NCBI RefSeq assembly: GCF_029407905.1
Contig: NC_073637.1
Span: forward strand, 57,660,501-57,724,500
Direction of reading: 5' to 3'
Origin: Bubalus kerabau
Taxonomy: Eukaryota > Chordata > Mammalia > Artiodactyla > Bovidae
Length of the DNA: 64,000 nt
Shown in pieces: positions 53,113-64,000 of the stretch. Below the pieces are notes generated by a model. The model had not been told where the DNA came from. It saw only the letters and a program-made list of their open reading frames with translations, and did not search any database. Each line of letters starts with the position of its first letter. Within the stretch, counting starts at the first letter, position 1. Made by a program: the position numbers and the translations under genes.

Positions 53113-54574
53113 GAACTCTACTTCTGTTGCTCCTTCTGAGAGGAAACGACATCTAAAAACTGCTTTTTTGTTCAATGGCTCCAATCATTTTGTGAAAACT
53201 TTTCCTCAGGATAACAACCATGCATATCATATTAGTTTTCTATCCTCAGTACCAAAAGAATAGCAGGAGAATATTCAATGCTTGCCAAATAACTAATATG
53301 CAGAGGGCAGTGGGGAGGGGAAGGCAGGGCTACTCAACTGGGAACATGGTTTTGGAAGATGAAGATACCTGTTACACAAGCTGAACTTTTGTTTCATTCC
53401 ATCAGACATCACCTTCAAGTGCCAATCAGTGCATCACTTTTTAAAAGTTCTCTAATTGTGTTGGAACTGACATAGTTATATTACTTTTTTACTGCAAAGC
53501 AAATAAAACAAATATCAACATCGAATATAATGACAATTTTGATAACTCTCCTTTGGCACTTCTCTTTGAATAGGCCATCATCCACACACACAGAAACTGC
53601 CTTCTAAAAGACCCTGCCTAAGGCCACCCAAACAATTTTTTGAAAGTGTTCCAGAAGACAGAAAGTAAAGCTGAGAAGTTCCTTTTACAAGTCCACATAA
53701 AATCTCCAGTATTATCTCAAACCAAATTCCACTTTATATTGGGAAATTCCAGAAATAATCTGAACAGAATAATTCCATCAATACAAATATGTACTCGTGA
53801 AAGGTGTGCTATGTTCTGTGACATCTGACTGCTAATTTAAAAGACTGATAAGAAGATTGTGAGCCCATGTGTCTCATTAGTAGTCCCCTGTCTGCCAAAA
53901 ATTCATCAGTATTCTCTAAGATAAAAATATACAAACATAAGCAGAGGCATTTATCAATTGAGGCTGAAAACTCCTTTCAGAATGAGAACATTGTCCTTGG
54001 GCAAGGCAAGATTAAAAGCCAATTTTTCAAGCTATTGGACTAGCAGGTAAGTAAGTGGAGTATGTACTTGGCTAGTTACAGGGAAGTTTTGTTGTCCCAG
54101 TAAATTTTTGAATAGCATGTGTAAAGATGTGTTTGTTTCCCATTTGAATTCATTCTTGTTGTGCACAATGGAAGTATGTATTTTTGTGGGATTTTTTTGT
54201 TTTCTAACTTTACTGAGAGATGCATTTTTAGGCTTATTGAAAGTGATTTTACAGATAGGTTTGTTTTCCCTCAGAACTCTACAACTGTGGCCACACATAC
54301 TCATTACTTAACTTTCCTGACCCCCAGAGTATACTTTATGGATTCTGCATATCCACACAATTCAGGTCACCAGACCCCTACTTTTATTCTTTTTGTGTGA
54401 TTTTTCTGAGGGTCTTCATTTCTTCCAAAATATTTCCAGTCTCTCAAATCCTGACACAGGTCATTGACTTTCGTTTCCCTCATTTAGTTTTTATCTCATT
54501 CTTTCTTCCTTCTCTGCACATCCATGTTTTAGGGGGATTATTTCCCCACATATCTACCAATTATAATAATAATG
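53113..54574. other. Unique intergenic sequence
   Basis: About 1.45 kb without a recognised element. Overlapping frames at 54032-54311 on both strands are incidental. Confidence 0.45.
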
Positions 54575-54825
54575 ACAGTTCAATTTACTTGGTATTTACT
54601 ATGTACTAAGAATTAAGTACAATGTGAGGATTGATTAATTTAGTCTTCACAACAACCTTATGAGGTCACTGCTATTGATTGTTATCACATTTTCAGTTTA
54701 GGACTCAGAGGCACAAAGAGGGTAAGTCACTTGCCTAAGAACACATAGCCAGGTAGTAGTAAAACCAGGATTTGAACCTAGGTAGTCTAGCTCCAAAGTC
54801 TGTGACTAGCATGAGCAGTAGAAAT
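54575..54825 (-). repeat. MIR SINE, nearly full length (antisense)
   Basis: Reversed MIR in full order: 'ttggtatttactatgtactaag', 'tagtcttcacaacaaccttatgaggtcactgctatt', 'gaggcacaaagagggtaagtcacttgcctaagaacacatagccagg', 'ggatttgaacctaggtagtctagctccaaagtctgtg'. Best-preserved MIR here. Confidence 0.9.
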
Positions 54826-55377
54826 ATAAGTAGAAATGATGTATGATAATCCCACAGAAACTAGCAATCCTCAGTGTATTTTTTTTCTCTATCTCTGGGC
54901 AATGAAGATCCAGGATAAGACTGCATAGCCTCAAGACTTGCATGAAACTGTTACATGAGTGAGATTTTAGGGGTGAGAGATGCTAAAAAAGTACAATGCC
55001 TTTAGCTGCCCAGCAAAAGAGTGAAACAGCTTGTTTAGAGTTCATTCAAGAAAAGACCCTAGATTTGAAATCATAAGCCTGTTTGGTAACAAATGGTACT
55101 GAGAAGAAAATTTGGATGGCCAGGCTATTCTTTTAAAGTAAATACCTATCTTCAGAAATTTTTAGTCATATTTTCCTTTGAGACCAGATTCTCAAAGTAG
55201 ACCTACCTTAAGATCGTCTCAGGCAAGTTCCTTTTTAGCACACAGATGCCACTGAATACTGCAGCCTCCTCCTTTCAGAGACAAAAAGTAGGGGCTTCAG
55301 AGAGGGCTGGAACAGTTGTGTGTTGAACTGTCTGCACACACTGGATCAGTTAGAATCACAAATGCAGTGAACTGCAA
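54826..55377. other. Unique intergenic sequence
   Basis: Non-repetitive DNA. Nothing recognised on either strand. Confidence 0.45.
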
Positions 55378-55774
55378 ATCAGATCAGATCAGATCAGTCG
55401 CTCAGTCGTGTCCGACTCTTTGCGACCCCATGAATCGCAGCACGCCAGGCCTCCCTGTCCATCACCAACTCCCGGAGTTCACTCAGACTCACGTCCATCG
55501 ACTCAGTGATGCCATCCATCCATCTCATTCTCTGTTGTCCCCTTCTCCTCCTGCCCCCAATCCCTCCCAGCATCAGAGTCTTTTCCAATGAGTCAACTCT
55601 TCTTATGAGGTGGCCAAAGAACTGGAGTTTCAGCTTTAGCATCATTCCTTCCAAAGAAATCCTAGGGCTGATCTCCTTCAGAATGGACTGGTTGGATCTC
55701 CTTGCAGTCCAAGGGACTCTCAAGAGTCTTCTCCAACACCACAGTTCAAAAGCATCAATTCTTCAGCGCTCAGC
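55378..55774 (-). mobile_element. BovB LINE 3' end with intact ORF2 C-terminus
   Basis: The tail is ATCAG pentamers (55379-55398, reversed). The body runs to 'cttcagcgctcagcc'. A 109-codon minus frame (55394-55723) reads uninterrupted to the natural stop (...REAWRAAIHGVAKSRTRLSD). caaatgcag occurs on both sides (left near 55359, right near 55784), possibly the TSD. Confidence 0.93.
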
Positions 55775-56340
55775 CAGAGCAAATGCAGGGGAAACTAAGA
55801 TCAGATTGTTAGCATCGTTTATGTTTCAATCTAATTTTAAAAAAGATCTTTTGGCACTTTCATTGCTATACAAACTATGATTTTATAAGTTTATTTTAAA
55901 TTAATTTAAAAAATTCCTTATACATATACACACCTATGCAGTTTTACGTAAATGCTTAAATGTGATCCTTACATATTCTTTCACTTTCTGCTTTGTTTTC
56001 TAAGTACCAGCATTTTTCTTCTCCTCTTTGTATCCATTATTTTTCCTATCCTACTCAAACTCTTACACTTCTAATTTCCTCCATGATTTAAAAATAATAT
56101 GCAAATATGCACATTCATATACATAGATGAATATATATATGCACATGATAAATCTACATATAAACTCGCATATAAATATATACACATATTATGCATATAC
56201 AGTCAAATATATGTAAATTTATCTATTTATAAATAGATATATGTACATAATTATCGTTTATAGATGTATATATGTATATCATTTTCCTCCTGTCAAAGTC
56301 TACCTCTTAGGTCATCAGTGCTAATTCCATCACTCTCTTA
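55775..56340. other. AT-rich, partly low-complexity sequence
   Basis: 56095-56280 is dominated by ATAT/CATA words, close to simple sequence. No gene or assigned repeat. Confidence 0.5.
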
Positions 56341-56351
56341 TATCCCTATTT

Positions 56352-56673
56352 GGGCTTCCCTGATATCTCAGTTGGTAAAGAATCCACCTGCAATGCAGGA
56401 GATCCCGGTTCGATTCCTGGGTTGGGAAGACCCCTTGGAGAAGCGATAGGATACCCACTCCAGTATTCTTGGGCTTCCCTTGTGACTCAGCTGGTAAAGA
56501 ATCCACCTGCAATGCAGGAGACCTGGGTTTGATCCTTGGGTTGGGAAGATCCCCTGGAGAAGGGAAAGCCTACCCACTCCCATATTCTGGCCTAGAGAAT
56601 TCCATGGACTATATAGCCCATGGGGTCACAAAGAGTCAGACATGACTGAGTGACTTTCACTTTCACTTTCACT
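56352..56673 (+). mobile_element. ART2A-type tRNA-SINE dimer
   Basis: Two heads (56352, about 56470), the Bov-tA body, and the 'gacatgactgagtgactttcactttcactttcac' tail. Perfect 11-bp TSD tatccctattt at 56341-56351 and 56674-56684. The best-preserved ART2A in the window. Confidence 0.96.
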
Positions 56674-56684
56674 TATCCCTATTT

Positions 56685-56864
56685 AACAGGTAGCCACCCA
56701 TTACCCAACAATTGAAAGTTTGTCTCAGGCTCTCAGCTCTGTAAAACTTCATATGTTCTCTCTAATTCTTTCCTCCCTCTTCCTCTGTGCTCTCTGGAGC
56801 TTAAAGTCCATAATCAACAAAGTCCACTCTCTTCCCTTTCTCTTCTTTGATTCTTTGCTTCACC
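56685..56864. other. Short unique spacer
   Basis: Pyrimidine-rich unique DNA. Nothing recognised. Confidence 0.4.
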
Positions 56865-57365
56865 TTTGTGTCAGTTTCCTATGGCTGCTATAATAAAGCA
56901 CTACAGACTCAGTGACCGAAAAACAACAGACATCTGTTCTCTTAATTCTCAAGCCCAGAAATCTGAAATCAGTATCATTGGGCTGAAATTAAAGGGTTAG
57001 CAGGACTGTGTCCATGCCAGAGGCTCTAGGGGAGAATCTATTCCTTGCATCTTATAGCTTCTGATAGCTGCTGGCACTCCCTGACTTGTCACATCACTCC
57101 AGATGTCAAAGGAAACATCTTCAACTCTCTTTGATCCATCACCATAACACCCTCTCTTAGCATCTTCTATCTGTTAAATCTCCCTCTGCCTCTCGCTCTT
57201 ATAAGGATACCGGTGATTGCAACTAGAGCCCACCTGGATAACTCCCCACCTCAAGATTCTTAAATATATTTGCATAAATCTCCCCAACCAAATTAGGTAA
57301 CATTTACAGGTTCCAGTATTAGGAACTGATGTCTTTGGAGGCCATTGTTCAGTCAATTACCATCT
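56865..57365 (-). repeat. MaLR-like ancient LTR (antisense)
   Basis: 'tgtcagtttcctatggctgctataataaag', 'gcccagaaatctgaaatcagtatc', 'gaggctctaggggagaatctattccttgc', 'ttataaggataccggtgattgcaactagagcccacctggataa' and 'catttacaggttcc' follow a common mammalian LTR/MaLR order in reverse. Confidence 0.65.
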
Positions 57366-57379
57366 GCTTGCTCTGTCTC

Positions 57380-59270
57380 AGACTAATTCTTCCCTAATGA
57401 AACTGCTTCTTCTGCAGCACCCTCAAAGGAGGCTGTGTTTTGTTTATTTTAATCTCCCACAGCTCAAAAGTGAGGTAACTGAGGAACTCCTTGTTCCTCA
57501 TCAACATCACTGTCCCTGTCTCCTTCCAAAGAAACGCTGTCTTTAAAGCACATTCTATCATATGAAACTATCCACTCCCCTCCTGTTGGCATCATCTACA
57601 GACCACCAAGCTGTTCCTGGAGATTGATTGCCACACAGCTGGCACTCATTCCTCCCAGGTGATTCAGTGTCCATGTAAAGTGAGCTTATTTCTCAGTCTT
57701 TTAACCTCCTCTCCTCTAACGATTGTGAAACTTCATTCTATCTCAGTTTTTCAGTTCTATGATTGTCTTTAGAGCTTGTCAATCATAATAAAAAAAAGCT
57801 ACATCCCTTTCATGATCTTTATTTTTAAGTGCACCACTCTCTGACTATTGCCACCTATCTTTTCAGTTCATTCCCTTTAATACCCAAACTCCAAAAAAGC
57901 TTTGATCTATTTGGGACCTATAGTTTCTTGATCCCATCGCCTTTCTTTATTCATCATCCCTGTTATATAATAGGTTCCCCCATTCTAGGGCTAATATTTG
58001 TGTTACCCTGCCTGATGCTGAAGTTGAAGTTCCAATACTTTGGCCACCTAATGTGAAGAACTGACCCATTGGAAAAGACCCTGATGCTGGGAAAGATTGA
58101 AGGCGGGAAGAGAAAGGGACAACAGAGGATGAGATGGTTGGATGGCATCCCCAACTCGATGCACATGAGTTTGGGTAAGTTCCGGGAGTTGGTGATGGAC
58201 AGGGAAGCCTGGCATGCTGCAGTCCGTGGGGTTTCAAAGAGTCAGACAAGCAACTGAGCAACTGAACTGATACTGCACTGTTTACATTCAATACTACCTT
58301 CTCTCCAGATGTGTACCTGGGCTGCTGAATGTGGCTGGAGAAAAATCATATTTGTGCTCACCTTAAATCTATAGCCTCAATAAGAACATTAATGCTGACA
58401 GGAAATCCTACTGCATTTCTGTACTCCTTCATTCTACTGCTCTCCTATATAATTATTCCTTACCTTTTCCTCTCTCTTCAAACTTCCAATAGTTTCTTTC
58501 ATGTTCATTCTCAGCTGATGACCTTGATTCTGTACTTCACTGTGAAAATACAAGGAATTGGAGGATGGCTTCCACACATACATCACCTCATCTGCCAACA
58601 CCCAACATCTGTACCTATTCTCTACCTTCCTCTTTGTTTATGATACAGGAACCATTTACATACCTTTTAAGACCATCTCCCTCCATCTGTGTACTAAAAT
58701 TCATTTGCACATTTTTTTCTTAAAACATCAGTCTAGCAATTGCTTCTTCATTCTTCCATCAACAATTTTCCTCTGCGAGATTGTTCTCATTATCATACAA
58801 CCATTCTGAAAAAATCACCATCTTAAAAATCAACACAAAACAAAGCACTCCCTACCAGTTACTGCTGTATTACTGTATTACCCTTTCGCTTCTTAAATCA
58901 AAACTCTCTTGCAAGATTTGACCATAGATGTCTCTGATATCCCCAGTTTTCCCATTCCGTCTTGAACCCTCTCCAATCAGGCTTCCATCCCCATTTCAAT
59001 AAAAAATCTTGAAAAGATTATAAATGCATGAATTATTTCCATGTTACTAAAGCCAATGTTTCCATTCTACTCTATCCAGCAGTAATTGTTGCCACTCCTC
59101 TTCTTGAACCACTTTCTTTTTTTTTTTTTGAACCACTTTCTTTATCTGGTTTCCTGGAAACTGCACTCTTGTTTCTCTTCTTACTGCATTTTCTAATCAT
59201 TTTTCCTCAGTCACCCTTGCTGACTGCTCCCCAACCCCTAAGGTTTGCCTTTGACTGGTCATGATTCTAT
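57380..59270 (+). repeat. L2 LINE ORF2 relic (endonuclease-to-RT region)
   Basis: Decayed L2 ORF2 in sense over about 1.6 kb, net of a BovB insert. 'catcatctacagaccacc' (IIYRPP in the endonuclease) is near 57590. 'ctcagctgatgaccttgattctgtacttcac' is near 58512. 'ccctctccaatcaggcttccatccccatttcaat' is near 58970. 'gaaccactttctttatctgg..ctggaaactgcactc' (RT, LS..GFLETAL) is near 59130-59170. Many stops and indels, and a 24-bp slippage duplication at 59106-59143. Confidence 0.65.
58012..58271 (+). mobile_element. BovB LINE 3' end inside the L2 relic
   Basis: From 'ctgatgctgaagttgaagttccaatac' to 'caagcaactgagcaactgaactgata', about 260 bp of an older BovB type. L2 words occur on both sides. No clean TSD seen. 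Confidence 0.92.
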
Positions 59271-59297
59271 GCCTAATGCACAGAATCAAATACAATG

Positions 59298-59300
59298 AAG

Positions 59301-59326
<26 letters not shown>
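59298..59326. repeat. (AT)n microsatellite
   Basis: About 14 uninterrupted AT units just downstream of the L2 relic. Confidence 0.95.
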
Positions 59327-59331
<5 letters not shown>

Positions 59332-59544
59332 TTTTGTTTTTGTTCTATTAAAATAGGGCCATATCATTCACAATTTTCTATATATTGATATTTTAATGAA
59401 ACAACACTTCATGGAAATCCTTCTAAGTCAGTTAGTATAGCTCTAATTCATTCTTCTTAATGTGTGGATCATATTCTGTGGTGTAGATATGGCTTATTAA
59501 ATCATTCCCATATTTTGGGTACTTCATTGTATGTAGCTCCCTTA
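59327..59544. other. AT-rich, possible old repeat
   Basis: 'cactcttcatggaaatcc'-like and 'ctctaattcattcttcttaatg' words resemble an old LINE-derived repeat, but are too diverged to assign. Confidence 0.3.
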
Positions 59545-59680
59545 TATCTCATTTCTTCAACTTTAAAATGGGAATAATAATTATTTTTAATCTCACTGGG
59601 TAGTTGTGAATATTAGATGAATTAGAAGAATGCCCAGCACAGAGTATGACTTGATAAGTATTATCTGTGTTCTTAATAGT
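59545..59680 (+). repeat. MIR SINE 3' half
   Basis: 'tctcatttcttcaactttaaaatgggaataataattattttt', 'gggtagttgtgaatattagatgaattag', 'gaatgcccagcacagagtatgacttgataag' match MIR order well. Confidence 0.75.
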
Positions 59681-60312
59681 TGTAGTAAATATTTGTTAAA
59701 ATTTAGTTCTAAAGTCATTCTAAGTGACTACCATCAGTCTGATACTAAAACCAGACAACGACACTACCAAAAAAGAAAATTACAGGCCAATATCTTTGAT
59801 GAACATAGATGCAAAAATCCTCAACAAAATATTCACACACTGAATCCAACAACATATGAAAAAGATCATACACCGTGGTCAAGTTGGATTCACCCCAGGG
59901 TCACAAGGAGGGTTCAACATATACAAATCAGTGTGATATCAACCACAGCAACAAAAGGAAAGCCAGAAACCATATGATCATCTCAATAGATGTAGAAAAA
60001 GCATCTGATAAAATTCAACATCCATTCATGATAAAAACTCTCATCAAAGTGGATATAAAGGGAACACATCTCAACACAGTAAAAGCCATTTATGACAAAC
60101 CCATAGCCAACATAATACTCTACAGTGGAAAGCTAAAAGCCTTCCTGCTAAATTCTGGAACAAGATAGGCTGTCCACTCTCACAACTTCTATTCAACATG
60201 GTATTGGAGGTCCCAGTCACAGTAATTAGACAAGAAAAAGAAATAAAGATATCTAAATTGGAAGGGAAGAGGTAAAATTATCATTTTACGCAGATGACAT
60301 GATGCTATATAT

Positions 60313-60515
60313 GTGCATACTTAGTCACTCAGTCATGTTCTACTCTTTGCAACCATTTGGACTGTAGCCTGCCAGGCTCATCTGTCTATGGAATTTTCCA
60401 GGCAAGAATACTGGAGTGGGTTGCCATTTCCTACTCCAGGGGATCTTTTGAACCCAGAGATTGAACCCATGTCTCTTCTGTCTCCTGTTTTGCAGGCAGA
60501 TTCTTTACCTGCTGA
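60313..60515 (-). mobile_element. Bov-tA SINE inside L1 ORF2, next to the YADD box
   Basis: Reversed Bov-tA from 'gtgcatacttagtcactcag' to 'cagattctttacctgctga'. TSD gctatatat at 60304-60312 and 60516-60524, which is the L1 sequence coding the residues just after YADD. The outermost head (caccagggaagcc) is missing. Confidence 0.92.
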
Positions 60516-61224
60516 GCTATATATATAGAAAACCCTAAAGATTCCACACAAAAACTATTAGAGCTAACGAGCAAATTCTGCAAGGTTGCAAAATGCAAGA
60601 TTATCATACAGAAATTTCTTTACATGAACAATGAAACATCAGAAAGTTTAAAAATAAATCCCTTTTTAAATTATGTAAAAAAAAAATACCTGGGAATAAA
60701 CCTGACCAAGGAAGTAAAAGACTTATATGCCAAGGACTATAAAATATTGATTAAAAAATTTAAAGATGATTCAAAGAAATGGAAAGGTATCCCCCAAGTT
60801 CTTGGATTGGAAGAATTAACATTGCTAAAATTTCCATATTACCCAAAGCAATCTACAGGGTTAATATGACCACTATCAAATTACCCATGACATGTTTCAT
60901 AGAACTAGAATAAATAATCCTAAAATTTATATCAAACCATGAAAGACCCAGAATTGCCAAAGCAATCCTGAGGAAAAACAACAAAGTTGGAGGCACCCAC
61001 CCAGACTTCCACAATACCCCAAAGTTATAGTAGTCAAAACCATGTGGTATTGTCACGAAAACAGACAGGGACCAATGGAACAGAACAGAGAACCCACACA
61101 CCTATGATCAACTAATTTTCATCAAATGAGGCAAGACTACAATGGAGAAAAGATAGTCTCTTCAATAAGGTTTCTGGGAAAACTGGATAACTACATGTAA
61201 AAGAATGAAATTAAAATATACTCT

Positions 61225-61497
61225 GCTGCTGCTGCTAAGTCACTTCAGTCATGTCTGACTCTGTGTGACCCCATAGACAGCAGCCCACCAGGCTCCCCCG
61301 TCCCTGGGATTCTCCAGGCAAGAACACTGGAGTGGGTTGCCATTTCCTTCTCCAATGCATGAAAGTGAAAAGTGAAAGTGAAGTCGCTCAGTCGTGTCTG
61401 ACCCTAAGCGACCCCATGGACTGCAGCCTTCCAGGCTCCTCCGTCCATGGGATTTTCCAGGCAAGAGTATTGGAGTGGGGTGCCATTGCCTTCTCCA
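61225..61497 (-). mobile_element. Bov-A2 SINE inside L1
   Basis: GCTGCTGCT start, both monomers and the 'gggtgccattgccttctcc' end. Perfect 12-bp TSD aaaatatactct at 61213-61224 and 61498-61509. Confidence 0.96.
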
Positions 61498-61576
61498 AAA
61501 ATATACTCTAGTACTATGCCAAAAAAAAAAAAAAAAAACCCCAAAACTTAAAATGGATTAAATGCCTAAATGTAAG

Positions 61577-61627
61577 TTGTTGTTGTTCACTCATTGATCC
61601 CATGGACCATAGCAAACCAGACTCCTC
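61577..61627 (-). mobile_element. 51-bp Bov-SINE-derived micro-insertion inside L1
   Basis: 'ttgttgttgttcactcattgatcccatggaccatagcaaaccagac' is a shrunken Bov-tA/Bov-A-type sequence with its middle missing. It is flanked by taaatgtaag (61567-61576) and taaatataag (61628-61637), one mismatch. L1 is collinear across it. Confidence 0.8.
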
Positions 61628-62870
61628 TAAATATAAGACTGGATGTCATAAAATTCCTAGAGGAAAATATAAGCAGCACACTCTTTGACATAAATTGCAG
61701 CAATATTGTTTTGGATCTGTCTCCTAGGGTAATGGAAGCAAAAGTAAAAACAAACAAATGGGACCTAATTAAACCTAAAAGCTTTTGCATAGCAAAGGAA
61801 ACCATAAACACAATGAAAGACAAGCTATGGACTGGGAGAAAATACTTGCAAATGATACGACTGACAAGGGATTAATTTCAAAATACGCAAAGAGCTTATA
61901 TATCTCAATTTAAAAAAACAATAAAAAATGGGCAGAAGACCTAAATAGACATTTCTCCAAAGAAAAAACACAGATGGCCAGTAGGCACAGGAAAAGATGC
62001 TCAATATCACTAATTATTAAAGAAATGCACATCAAAACATCAATGGGGGATCATAACACACTGGCCAGAATGGCCATAATCAAAGTCTACAAATAATAAA
62101 GGCTGGTGAGGATGTGGAGAAAAGAGAACCCTCCTATACTTTTGATGGTAATGTAAATTGGTAGAGCCATTATGGAGAACAGTATGAAGGCTCCTTAAAA
62201 AGCTAAAAACAGAGTTGCCATATGATCCAGCAATCCCACTCCTGGGCATATATCCAGAAAGGACAAAAACTCTAATTTGAAAAGATATATGCACCCCAAT
62301 GTTCAAAGCAGCCCTACTTACAATAGCCAAGACATGGAAGTAACCTAAATATCCATCAACAGATGAATGGCTAAAGAAGATGTGGCATATAAGAAATATA
62401 TATTTATTATATATCAAGTAGTAACAAGTAATATATATTTGATTATGTGATAATCAATATCAAATAAAAAAGAATAAAATAATGCCATTTGCAGCAACAA
62501 GAATAGACCTAGATACTATCATACTAAGTGAAGTATGTCAAAGACACATATCAAATATATCACTTAGAGGTAGAATCTAAAAAAATAATACAAATGAACT
62601 TATTTACAAATCAGAAATAAACTCACAGACACAGAAAACAAATTTATGGTTACCAAGGGGGAAAGGGTAGGGGTGGAATAAATTAGGAATTTGGGTTAGG
62701 AGACTGTATAAAATAGATAAACAATAAGGACCTATTATACAGCACAGGGAACTACATTTAATATCTTGTAATAACCTATAATGGAAAAGAATCTACATCA
62801 CTTTGCTGTACACTTGAAACTAATATAACCTTGTAAATCAACTATACTTCAATTAAAAAAAGAAAGAAAT

Positions 62871-63594
62871 TCTCAATATTTACATTAACTCCAAATGCAA
62901 TTATGTTGTATTAAGGAAAAAAAATTAACAGAATGGACTATTATATATGTTTAACAAAGTAAAATATCTCTTATATCTAAAAGGGATTTTACAAGTGTGT
63001 AATTGTTTTGGTCATTTGCTATTGCTATAAAATTGCTAAATATCTTTTTACTATAGTTTCTTAGTAATTCTGATGATGCCCAATGCAAATATGTTTCTGT
63101 TCCCAATGACATTTTAATATTTTCTTCAAGGAATTGTTGAAATATTTAACAATAGTAAATTAACTAAACATATTTCCCTTTCCTTTAAGAAAAATAGTTA
63201 GCTGTCTTTTTGTTAATTTTTTACTAATATTAGTTGAAAAAAGGCATAAAGTTTTGACCTGAGACTGTTTTCCCTATAAATCCACTGCTCTGTGTCAGCA
63301 TTACTAGGTGGAGTGTTAATTAGCCTCAAGTATCTGAACTATTCGGGGCAGTATCAAGAACTGTGCATCAGTATTTCTTCTGGAGACCCAATTCTCAAGC
63401 ACAAAGGAAAGTCAACTGTATCTGAAGAAAGGGAAATTACAGAAAAATGTTTACAATTTTTTTTCCACCCTATCACTCTCATATTTGACATCATGGTTCA
63501 GTATGATCTTGCTGAAAAGAAACATTGGGAAATTCTCCTTTTATCGCTTCTAGAATTTACCCAGCAGTCATGACATTCATTTGTCCATCTCTTC
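62871..63594. other. AT-rich unique sequence
   Basis: About 0.7 kb, unassigned. A 93-codon plus frame at 63292-63573 has no recognisable domain. Confidence 0.4.
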
Positions 63595-64000
63595 AGTCAT
63601 TCATTTATTTATTCAGCAAGTGTTTATGGAGTGCCTGGTGTGTTCTAGCCATTGTTCTAAGAACTGAGGAAAGAATGTATGGAACACAAACAAAAGCAAA
63701 AAGCATTGCTAAAAAAACAAAGTTCCTCTTTTCTTCCTTTGAGGAAATGTATATCCTGGTGGGGATTTCAAACAATGAACAAGTAGGTAAATAAATCCAT
63801 AACATAATACCCAGAAGTCATAGATGATATACTTATCCAGAAAAAGCCATGCTGAGGAGGTACCTCATTTGGGCAGGGACTTATAGTTTAAAGGGAAGCC
63901 AGTGCTCTGAAGGCCTGGAGGAAGAGTTCAGAGTGCAGGCAGAGGACACCAAATTACAAATGTGCATGAGATGCCTGAAAACTAGCAAGAAGGCCAGTGA
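63595..64000 (-). repeat. L2 LINE 3' end (antisense), cut by window edge
   Basis: 'cattcatttatttattcagcaagtgtttatggagtgcctggtgtgttctagcc', 'gaggaaatgtatatcctggtggggatttcaaacaatgaac', 'ctgaaggcctggagg..ttcagagtgcaggcag', 'aagaaggccagtg' follow reversed L2 order. It continues past the window. Confidence 0.75.

Larger units (their letters stand above)
59728..62870 (+). mobile_element. L1 LINE, about 2.6 kb net of inserts (ORF2 RT to 3'UTR)
   Basis: Sense ORF2 from 'ctgatactaaaaccagacaacg' through the RT box 'tttacgcagatgacatgatgctatat' (FYADDMMLY, 60282-60308), the C-terminal region, and the 3'UTR ending 'caactatacttcaattaaaaaaag'. Stops and frameshifts throughout; longest residual frames 59875-60168, 60624-60869 and 61594-61875. 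It carries three later insertions (60313, 61225, 61577). An AT-rich expansion (62385-62465) replaces the usual MEYYSAIK-coding segment. Confidence 0.94.

Noticed and set aside
29307..61497. All four full-length Bov-A2 copies are antisense
   Set aside because: With four copies this has a one-in-eight chance either way, and a + strand fragment exists at 39628. Not evidence of bias.
1..64000. CRISPR array, bacterial operon, prophage or satellite array
   Set aside because: No spaced direct repeats, ribosome-binding sites or dense coding. Composition and repeats are those of a ruminant nuclear genome, and no satellite monomer repeats in tandem.

Overview
The window is nuclear DNA of a ruminant, almost certainly a bovid (cattle, sheep, goat or buffalo). 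It is dense with elements confined to that lineage: BovB (RTE-type) LINE fragments, tRNA-derived Bov-tA and ART2A-type SINEs, Bov-A2 SINEs that begin with a GCTGCTGCT run on the + strand, and older cetartiodactyl CHR-2-type SINEs. Beneath these lie ruminant L1, ancient L1M, L2, MIR and MaLR-type LTR remnants shared by all placental mammals. No prokaryotic feature, CRISPR array, rRNA or functional tRNA gene is present. The species cannot be fixed by reading alone.

Layout. 1-14 kb: unique AT-rich DNA with MIR and L2 relics, a cluster of tRNA-SINEs at 7.8-9.6 kb, a BovB 3' end and an antisense L1M. 14-20 kb: small young SINE insertions with clear target-site duplications (TSDs), a 55-bp BovB tail insertion, then L2 and L1M relics. 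20-28 kb: L1 3' ends in both orientations and an L1/BovB composite that later suffered a 153-bp tandem duplication. 28-36 kb: ART2A, Bov-A2, L2, and a heavily nested L1 cut by one Bov-A2 and two BovB copies. 36.5-39.6 kb: a repeat-poor block. 40-45 kb: a BovB copy ending in a 54-bp-arm inverted repeat, a 1.4-kb BovB with a readable reverse-transcriptase domain, and a CpG-enriched unassigned segment. 48.6-50.8 kb: a repeat-free block holding the only candidate host exon. 50.8-53.1 kb: a twin-primed L1, an LTR-like segment, and a solo LTR inserted into an antisense MaLR LTR. 56.8-64 kb: a MaLR-like LTR, a long L2 ORF2 relic with a nested BovB, a 3-kb L1 interrupted by three SINE insertions, and an L2 3' end.

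Genes. No complete protein-coding host gene is visible, and most long reading frames belong to decayed LINE ORF2s. The best host-gene signal is on the minus strand at 49.0-49.7 kb. It combines a splice acceptor, a 36-codon open frame ending ...GRKPRKCT-stop, about 500 nt of repeat-free sequence, an AATAAA and a GT-rich stretch, as expected for the last exon and 3'UTR of a gene whose other exons lie to the right. I do not recognise the protein. Otherwise the interest lies in structural records of retrotransposition and rearrangement: twin priming, nested TSDs, micro-insertions, a template-switch-like hairpin and a recent tandem duplication.

Repeat family names rest on remembered consensus patterns. 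Edges are accurate to a few bases where a TSD is quoted and to tens of bases elsewhere.
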